41,891 bases of DNA, from positions 76,339 through 118,229 of the forward strand of contig CAJARJ010000001.1 of NCBI GenBank assembly GCA_903944345.1. Direction: 5' to 3'. Source of the DNA: Candidatus Omnitrophota bacterium. Lineage in GTDB: Bacteria; Omnitrophota; Gorgyraeia; Zapsychrales; Fredricksoniimonadaceae. The stretch's first letter is position 1. Each line of letters starts with the position of its first letter. Under the pieces are notes generated by a model. That model was given only the letters and a program-made list of their open reading frames with translations, did not search any database and was not told the DNA's origin. The translations under genes and the position numbers were made by a program. Of the stretch, positions 36,688 to 41,891 are shown piece by piece.

Positions 36688-38129
36688 AAATCCAGCTGTT
36701 TCATTAAAGGAAAAAGGATGACGTCCCGGATCGAGGGCGAATCGGTCAAAAGCATGACCAGCCGGTCAATTCCGATACCCATGCCGCCAGCCGGGGGCAT
36801 GCCATGTTCCAGCGCCCGTACAAAATCATCATCAATGCAACGCAGGCCGGTCTCGGTGTCGTCTTTAAGGTCTTCTTCCAGTCGCAGCCGCTGCTCGGCC
36901 GGATCATTAAGCTCGGAATAAGCGTTACCGATCTCCATTCCGGCAACAAAAAACTCGAAGCGCCGCGAAAGAGCCGGATCGGCCGGATCAGTTTTGGCCA
37001 GCGGACACAAAAAAGTAAAATAATCCACAAAGAACACCGGGTCAATCGTAGCGTCCTCATCCAGAACCTCCTCCACGATCTTCATAATCGCGGAGCGGGT
37101 CAGGCGGTCAACTTTGTAGTGACCGGGACGGCGGGCCTTGACTTTCTCCAGCATCAGCTCGGCGCTGTCGGCAGGATTAATATCAAACTTCTCCTTGACC
37201 AGTCCGGCGAAAGAAACCCTTTTCCAGGGACGGGTAAAATCAATGGTCTTGCCCTGATATTGCACTTTGTAATCACCGGTAATCTCTCGGGCCAGTTCGC
37301 TAATCAGAGTTTCGGCGATCTCCATCATATCGTCCATATCGGCATAAGCCTGGTAAAGCTCGAGCATGGTAAACTCGGGATTATGCCGGGTGGAAACGCC
37401 TTCATTACGGAAATTCCGGTTAATTTCATAAACCCGCTCCATCCCGCCGACCAGAAGCCGCTTGAGATAAAGTTCGGGGGCAATGCGCAAGAACACATCC
37501 ATATTGTAGGCATTATGCTTCGACTGAAAGGGACGCCCGCGTGCGCCGCCGGCCATCGGCTGCAGCATGGGGGTTTCCACTTCCAGAAACTGGCGGCTGT
37601 CCAGAAAATGCCGTATGGCCGAAACAATCCTGCTGCGCTTGATGAACACATCCCGCACTCCGGGGTTTGCGATCATGTCCAGATAACGCTGACGATAACG
37701 GATATCCACATCCTTGAGCCCATGCCATTTCTCCGGCAAAGGCATCAGCGCTTTGGAAAGCACCGTCAGCCGTTCAACGCGCAAACTCTGCTGTCCCATT
37801 TTGGTAGTGAACAAATGCCCCTCAACTCCTATAATGTCGCCAATATCCAGAAGACGAAACACAGCCCACTGTTCGCCCAGTACGGCTTCTTTAAAGAAAA
37901 GCTGCAAACGCCCGGTTCGATCCATCAAATCCGCAAAGAACACCTTGCCGTGATCCCTTAATGCCATCAAGCGGCCAGCCGCAACCACCGGCTTTTCCTC
38001 GGCAAACCCGGCCAGAATATCCTGGACACTGGTGGCGTTATCGAAACGGGCACCATACGGAGCAATCCCTGCGGCTTTAAGCGCCTCACGTTTCTGTTCA
38101 CGTATCTGTCTGATCTCATCGAGTTCCAC
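36684..38129 (-). CDS. lysS: Lysyl-tRNA synthetase, class II
   Basis: LysS charges tRNA-Lys. The N-terminal OB-fold anticodon domain (about 45-140) is followed by the class II catalytic core with motif 2 (RNEGVSTRHNPEFTMLELYQ) and motif 3 (GMGIGIDRLVML). Length 481 is standard. It starts at GTG 38129 with AAGGAG five bases upstream; no ATG fits. It is first in the lysS-lolC-lolD set and is preceded by a perfect-consensus promoter with a 126-base leader. In Bacillus lysS lies just upstream of the ctsR-mcsA-mcsB-clpC operon, a similar arrangement. Confidence 0.96.
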   Translation of the reverse strand: MELDEIRQIREQKREALKAAGIAPYGARFDNATSVQDILAGFAEEKPVVAAGRLMALRDHGKVFFADLMDRTGRLQLFFKEAVLGEQWAVFRLLDIGDIIGVEGHLFTTKMGQQSLRVERLTVLSKALMPLPEKWHGLKDVDIRYRQRYLDMIANPGVRDVFIKRSRIVSAIRHFLDSRQFLEVETPMLQPMAGGARGRPFQSKHNAYNMDVFLRIAPELYLKRLLVGGMERVYEINRNFRNEGVSTRHNPEFTMLELYQAYADMDDMMEIAETLISELAREITGDYKVQYQGKTIDFTRPWKRVSFAGLVKEKFDINPADSAELMLEKVKARRPGHYKVDRLTRSAIMKIVEEVLDEDATIDPVFFVDYFTFLCPLAKTDPADPALSRRFEFFVAGMEIGNAYSELNDPAEQRLRLEEDLKDDTETGLRCIDDDFVRALEHGMPPAGGMGIGIDRLVMLLTDSPSIRDVILFPLMKQLDL

Positions 38130-38262
38130 AACTGCTCCTTATATAGATCCTGATCCGACGCCCGCTATGCGGAACGTCCTGCCTTGCAAACAAATGCCGG
38201 AATTATTCCAGCGCGACCGGACACATTGTAGCATCCGGATCAAATGACATACCGGATTTTTA

Positions 38263-38291
38263 ATTATATGGTAAAGCTCCGGCAGTGTCAA
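38263..38291 (-). promoter_or_regulatory. Perfect-consensus sigma70 promoter for lysS-lolC-lolD
   Basis: The minus strand has TTGACA (38286-38291), a 17-base spacer and TATAAT (38263-38268), an exact match to the housekeeping consensus. The start would be near 38256, leaving a leader of about 126 bases before the lysS GTG. I see no T-box motif or tRNA in this leader. It overlaps in position with the divergent promoter region for the plus-strand gene. Confidence 0.75.
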
Positions 38292-38324
38292 CGGAAAGGC
38301 TGACAGGAAACAGGCAGAATTTGA

Positions 38325-38352
38325 TTGACCCGGCCCGGTTTTAATCTAGAAT
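38325..38352 (+). promoter_or_regulatory. Predicted sigma70-type promoter for the TMTC-like gene
   Basis: On the plus strand TTGACC (38325-38330) and TAGAAT (38347-38352) are separated by 16 bases. Transcription from about 38359 would leave a 24-base leader to ATG 38383. It is back-to-back with the lysS promoter. Confidence 0.5.
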
Positions 38353-38382
38353 CAGAAAATACCGGCTTTGCCGGAACAACCC

Positions 38383-40245
38383 ATGGCCAACACTATCCGC
38401 ACACACCACCCACTCAGCCCGCTTGCCGTTGTGATCATTCTTTTACTAACGGGATCCGCTCTGTATTTTTTTTCCCTCCAGGCGCCTTTTTTTCATTACG
38501 ACGACAAGGTGTCCATTGCCGCCAATCCCGCCATCCAAACCCTGGATCTGCCAAAGATTTTCAACACATTCAATACCCGACTGCTGGGTGGACTCAGCTT
38601 TGCCCTTAATTACCAGCTAGCCGGGCTTTATCCCCCGGGCTACAGACTATTCAACCTGCTTCTGCACATCTTCAATGCCTGGCTGGTTTTTCGCCTGGCC
38701 GGAAGTCTTTTGCGCCTTTTGAACTTATGCAAACCTCTTACAGACCAGCGCATTACGGAAGCTTCGCTGTTTGCGGCCCTGCTGTTCTTGTGCCACCCCA
38801 TCCAGACAGAACCGGTCAATTTTATCACCCAGCGGTTTGTTCTTTTGGCTTCGACATTTTATCTGGGAGCTATCATTTTGTATCTGCGCTCGCGAACCGA
38901 ACACTTGCCGTACGGCCTGGTCGGCAGCCTGGCCTGCACTCTTGCGGCGATGTTCTGCAAGGAGTTTGTGATCACCCTGCCATTTACCCTGGCACTGACT
39001 GAGTTCTTCTTTCTTAACCATCTGGGAGAGAATGTTGTGCGGCGAACCCTTCGCCTGCTGCCTTTTCTGGCAACCGCACTGATCATTCCCATGCTGCTGC
39101 TGAGAACACCAAACAACCCTGTTCCCGTGGCTCAGATTGCCAATATCAACATTGCAAAAAACGGCGAAACCGCCAAGCCACATGTTGATATCTTCAAAGC
39201 ACGCAACAGCATCAGTCGTAAAGACTATTTCCTGACCGAGCTGAATGTTGTCCGCGACTACGTTCGCCTTATGGTCTGGCCCGCGAAACAGAATATCGAC
39301 CCTGATTTCCCAATTTCGAACTCAATCAATGCAACAACTTTTTTCTCAGGACTCTTCCTGTCGGGATTACTGCTGCTTGCTCTGACTCTTTATGTCAAGC
39401 ACCGGATCACAGCTTACGGCATACTTTGGTTCTTTGCCGTACTGAGCGTCGAATCAAGCATCATCCCTATTGGACATGTCATGGCGGAATACCGGCTCTA
39501 TCTGCCGACAGCCGGATTTGCGCTTGTCCTCATGTGCTTTGTTTATCTGAAAGTTTCCTCTGTGCTCTTTCCGCGAGTCATTGCGCTGGCCATCCTTCTG
39601 GGGCTCTCTACCCTGACTCTGGCGCGCAACCATATCTGGGCAGACGAATGCCGACTGTGGGGCGATACGCTTGAAAAGTCCCCCAACAAACCCCGGGCTT
39701 ACATCAACCTGGCGGGAGCCCTGATCAACCGGAAGAAATACGCCGAAGCCGCCGACACAGCTCTGCGTGGCATACAAATCTCCCCTCTGCCGGAACTTTA
39801 CGCCAACCTGGCGGAAGCCCGTCTTGGTCAAGCAGAATACGAGCTGGCGATTGCCGCAGCCGAAGAAGAAAGCCGTCTGGCTCCGGACTCGGGAATACCT
39901 TACCGGCGAATATGTGTTGCTCATGCCAAACAAAATCAGCTGGATCAAGCGCTTTTCTTCTGCCGCAAAGCCGAAGCCCTTAACCCGCCCAACCCGCTGG
40001 ACAAACAACTGGTCGGCAACATTCTTTTAATGCAAAAGAAATTCCCTGATGGACTAAAAGCCTATGCGGACGCGCTCAAACTTGCGCCCAATATATCTAA
40101 CGCCATGGAATTCTCAAAAGCCCTGATCTTTTTTTATAAAGACTCCGCGGATAAAGCCTCTGCGCTGCGCTATCTTGTCGTACTGGAAGAGAATGGTTTC
40201 CCCCGGGAAGCCCTGGCCCTGCAAAGACTGATCGAAACCGACTAG
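38383..40245 (+). CDS. TMTC-like membrane glycosyltransferase with TPR repeats
   Basis: This 620-residue protein has about ten hydrophobic helices (residues 12-410) and then TPR repeats to the end (from about 425). The layout and motifs resemble TMTC-type GT-C glycosyltransferases and bacterial TPR-containing membrane proteins: an acidic pair HYDDK at 38-42 in the first external loop, HPIQTEPVNFITQR near 145-158, and AEYRLYLPTAGF in the later membrane part. GT-C enzymes transfer sugars from polyprenyl-phosphate donors to proteins or lipids. I use ATG 38383 rather than an upstream TTG at 38368. It stands alone on the plus strand and ends five bases before a strong terminator. Substrate and acceptor are unknown. 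Confidence 0.8.
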   Translation: MANTIRTHHPLSPLAVVIILLLTGSALYFFSLQAPFFHYDDKVSIAANPAIQTLDLPKIFNTFNTRLLGGLSFALNYQLAGLYPPGYRLFNLLLHIFNAWLVFRLAGSLLRLLNLCKPLTDQRITEASLFAALLFLCHPIQTEPVNFITQRFVLLASTFYLGAIILYLRSRTEHLPYGLVGSLACTLAAMFCKEFVITLPFTLALTEFFFLNHLGENVVRRTLRLLPFLATALIIPMLLLRTPNNPVPVAQIANINIAKNGETAKPHVDIFKARNSISRKDYFLTELNVVRDYVRLMVWPAKQNIDPDFPISNSINATTFFSGLFLSGLLLLALTLYVKHRITAYGILWFFAVLSVESSIIPIGHVMAEYRLYLPTAGFALVLMCFVYLKVSSVLFPRVIALAILLGLSTLTLARNHIWADECRLWGDTLEKSPNKPRAYINLAGALINRKKYAEAADTALRGIQISPLPELYANLAEARLGQAEYELAIAAAEEESRLAPDSGIPYRRICVAHAKQNQLDQALFFCRKAEALNPPNPLDKQLVGNILLMQKKFPDGLKAYADALKLAPNISNAMEFSKALIFFYKDSADKASALRYLVVLEENGFPREALALQRLIETD

Positions 40246-40250
40246 AAACA

Positions 40251-40282
40251 AAAAAGCCGGGGCATATCACCCCGGCTTTTTT
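40251..40282. terminator. Bidirectional intrinsic terminator
   Basis: The 7-bp stem GCCGGGG (40256-40262) pairs with CCCCGGC (40270-40276) across a 7-base loop, flanked by A-run and T-run tracts that extend the stem. It works for both the plus-strand TMTC-like gene and the minus-strand coiled-coil gene, which end on either side. Confidence 0.9.
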
Positions 40283-40327
40283 ATCCCCCCTGAATCTGCT
40301 CAGGAAAGAATCCACCCCAACATATGA

Positions 40328-41891
40328 TCAGACGCCTGAACGCATAAGATCTGCCAGAACAGGAATATTCTGCGATGTAACCGGAACAATCTGATGAATA
40401 ACCGGAGACAAACCATCAATATTAACCATAGCCGCATCCTGCATGGACACCGGTAATGGCATGCCTGCTCCATCAACCTTGACATTAATTGTAAGATACT
40501 TGTCACTCATTGTGATACCACCAACGCTGTCCTGATCATTATCTGTTCGCACCTTATACTCTATTTGCTCTCTAACGGCCTGGGCGGTCTGTCTGGCCGC
40601 CTGAAGAACGCTTTCCGCCTCCTGCAACAAACGCTCATTGGCCATATAATTATTCATAATATTAGGCTCAACCGAACGCTGCCCAATGGTGGCATTCATA
40701 CCTGTAACCGTTCGTTGCAAACGATTCATTTCTTTACGAATACGCGCAAGGCTCTTGCCGCGATTTGCCCCGGCACGCTCTGTATCATACTTGCCTTGCA
40801 ATACACTCAAAGCCTGCTCCACAACTCTGCGACTGTCGACGAGACCCGCCGTCCGCTCTAATCCTGACGTATTCATCTGCTCAAAACGAACAGCCAAGCC
40901 ATCTATAGCGTTCTTCTGGCCTTCAACCTGGCGTGTCTTTTTTAATTTCTCCTGCATTTGTTCTGTCGCGGTTACAATGTTCTGTAAACGCGAACGCTGT
41001 AAACGCAAAGCCTCCATCAGTTCGCCGGCATTCAAAACCTGACCCAGCTCTTCCTGCCCCCAAGCCACTGCTGCACGAAACTGTTCCAGCTGTCGGCTGG
41101 AAACATCCTGCGCCTTAACGCGCTCCGTGGACAGATTCTTGATCCGCGCAAGATTCCCGGCAATCTGCTGCTTCAATGCTGCAGACTGATTTTCCAAAGA
41201 CTCCACCTCAGCATCCGGATCCGCCGCGAGTGCCGCGGATACATTACGCTCTACCATTCTCTGGCGTTGCTCCAGTGCCCTATTCTCAGCCCTGATCACC
41301 TGCTCTCTTGCCTCCCAGGTCGCCGCCTCTTCCCGAACAGATTGCTCCAAAACCGCTTGCGTTATATCCGGGGTCCGGTCCGTCAGAATACGTAAACTAT
41401 TCTCCATTGTGTCAATACGCGCTATCTGATCGTTGACAGACTTGATCTGCAACTGCAGATCATTTCCAACCACAGAAGCAGAAGAAATAACTTCCTGCGC
41501 TCTTCTGCCATGATCAGCAATACTGCTGGACATAAGATCAATTCGCGGAGCTTGCACCGGCACAGGCTGCATGATCTCGGGCAAACTAAACTCCGGACGC
41601 TGAATAGCCGTTTTCTGGGGTGCCACTGCGCGAGCACTCCCCCCCAGTCGTCTCAAATCCTCAGGAGTAACAAACTGATCTTCAGGAATCCTCGAAAAAT
41701 TGTCTGCCAAAACCTCTTCCACCACTGGAGCATCTGCTACTGCAGGAGCATCTGCTACTGCAGGAGCATCCACTACCACAGGAGCATCCACTACCACAGG
41801 AGCATCCACTACCACAGGAGCATCCACTACCACAGGAGCATCCACTACCACAGGAGCATCCACTACCACAGGAGCATCCACTACCACAGGA
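40328..41891 (-). CDS. Partial coiled-coil protein with VVVDAP tandem repeats
   Basis: The frame is open to the right window edge, so the real start lies outside and only the C-terminal 520 residues or so are visible. From the edge inward: seven VVVDAP hexapeptides and two AVADAP variants, a linker with DNFSRIPEDQF, then long helices rich in Gln, Glu, Ala and Arg (about 120-430 of the visible part) that look like coiled coils, and a last section with YLTINVKVDGAGMPLPVSM. I do not recognise the family and see no enzyme motif. It is probably structural, surface-attached or filament-forming, but that is inference. A shared terminator at 40251-40282 ends it. The repeat may be a linker like those in large surface proteins. 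Confidence 0.75.
   Translation of the reverse strand, partial: PVVVDAPVVVDAPVVVDAPVVVDAPVVVDAPVVVDAPVVVDAPAVADAPAVADAPVVEEVLADNFSRIPEDQFVTPEDLRRLGGSARAVAPQKTAIQRPEFSLPEIMQPVPVQAPRIDLMSSSIADHGRRAQEVISSASVVGNDLQLQIKSVNDQIARIDTMENSLRILTDRTPDITQAVLEQSVREEAATWEAREQVIRAENRALEQRQRMVERNVSAALAADPDAEVESLENQSAALKQQIAGNLARIKNLSTERVKAQDVSSRQLEQFRAAVAWGQEELGQVLNAGELMEALRLQRSRLQNIVTATEQMQEKLKKTRQVEGQKNAIDGLAVRFEQMNTSGLERTAGLVDSRRVVEQALSVLQGKYDTERAGANRGKSLARIRKEMNRLQRTVTGMNATIGQRSVEPNIMNNYMANERLLQEAESVLQAARQTAQAVREQIEYKVRTDNDQDSVGGITMSDKYLTINVKVDGAGMPLPVSMQDAAMVNIDGLSPVIHQIVPVTSQNIPVLADLMRSGV
41727..41891 (-). repeat. 18-bp in-frame tandem repeat (VVVDAP array)
   Basis: Nine 18-base units run from 41727 to 41888, and three bases of a tenth are visible. 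The plus-strand unit is GGAGCATCCACTACCACA in the seven outer copies (41763-41888), all identical; two inner copies (41727-41762) read GGAGCATCTGCTACTGCA. They encode VVVDAP and AVADAP in the coiled-coil gene. Identical copies imply recent slippage or unequal crossing-over. The total number is unknown because the array leaves the window. Confidence 0.97.

Noticed and set aside
36804-37961. Plus-strand open frame of 385 codons
   Set aside because: It is antisense to lysS, whose motifs are intact, and shows no family motif or ribosome site.
38130-38256. T-box riboswitch in the lysS leader
   Set aside because: No T-box consensus or terminator-antiterminator pair is visible, and the leader is short for that class.
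41727-41891. CRISPR array
   Set aside because: The units are 18 bases, directly adjacent without spacers, and stay in frame with the coiled-coil gene, so this is a coding tandem repeat.
1-41891. tRNA, rRNA, insertion sequences or prophage genes
   Set aside because: Reading both strands I saw no tRNA TPsiC-type motif with a fitting cloverleaf, no rRNA sequence, no transposase or integrase and no terminal inverted repeats; a covariance-model search would be needed to exclude small RNAs.

Overview
The window reads as a compact, moderately GC-rich chromosomal segment of a diderm (Gram-negative-type) bacterium. The combination of Lpt, Lol and Mla envelope genes with a complete McsA-McsB-ClpC module, a RicT/PSP1 protein and a membrane PIN-TRAM protein points to an uncultured lineage, and Omnitrophota (former OP3, PVC-related) is my best guess. 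That assignment is inference from gene content and order; no rRNA or marker tree is available here. I see no tRNA, rRNA, insertion sequence, phage gene or CRISPR array.

Layout. (1) 20-3507, minus strand: a predicted outer-membrane barrel protein, pyrE, a Maf-M48 fusion and a DUF192 protein. (2) 3660-6593, plus strand: comF and the LptF/LptG permease pair, diverging from region 1 across a 152-bp spacer with a promoter in each direction. (3) 6606-11529, minus strand: a DUF134 helix-turn-helix protein, an RND/MMPL-family exporter, a LolA-like periplasmic protein and an outer-membrane barrel, which look like one trans-envelope lipid-export unit. (4) 11615-34715, minus strand: a very tight run, in transcription order ilvE, mcsA, mcsB, clpC, an AsmA-like protein, mlaE, mlaF, mlaD, radA, PIN-TRAM, ispD, ispF, cysE, cysS, an isoprenylcysteine-methyltransferase-like gene, then after a 244-bp gap tmk, holB, ricT, metG, mtnA, thiL, tsaE, tsaB and alr. 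(5) 34801-38129, minus strand: lysS, lolC, lolD. (6) 38383-40245, plus strand: a TMTC-like membrane glycosyltransferase/TPR protein. (7) 40328-41891, minus strand: the C-terminal part of a long coiled-coil protein whose visible N-terminal side is a perfect 18-bp tandem repeat running off the window edge.

Genes are closely packed, and many neighbours share ATGA or TGATG stop-start junctions, so translational coupling is widespread. Several blocks repeat the gene order known from Bacillus (lysS ... mcsA-mcsB-clpC-radA-yacL-ispD-ispF-cysE-cysS; tmk-holB-ricT-metG; thiL-tsaE-tsaB), but with diderm-specific insertions. The main one is a four-gene Mla-type lipid-transport block between clpC and radA.

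Functionally the window combines envelope biogenesis (LPS export, lipoprotein release, phospholipid transport, RND export, D-alanine and isoprenoid supply), translation (three aminoacyl-tRNA synthetases and t6A modification) and protein quality control (ClpC with arginine-phosphate marking). The items most worth a second look are the Maf-M48 fusion, the DUF134-RND-LolA-like-barrel cluster, the Mla insertion in a Bacillus-like gene order, and the repeat-bearing coiled-coil protein at the right edge.
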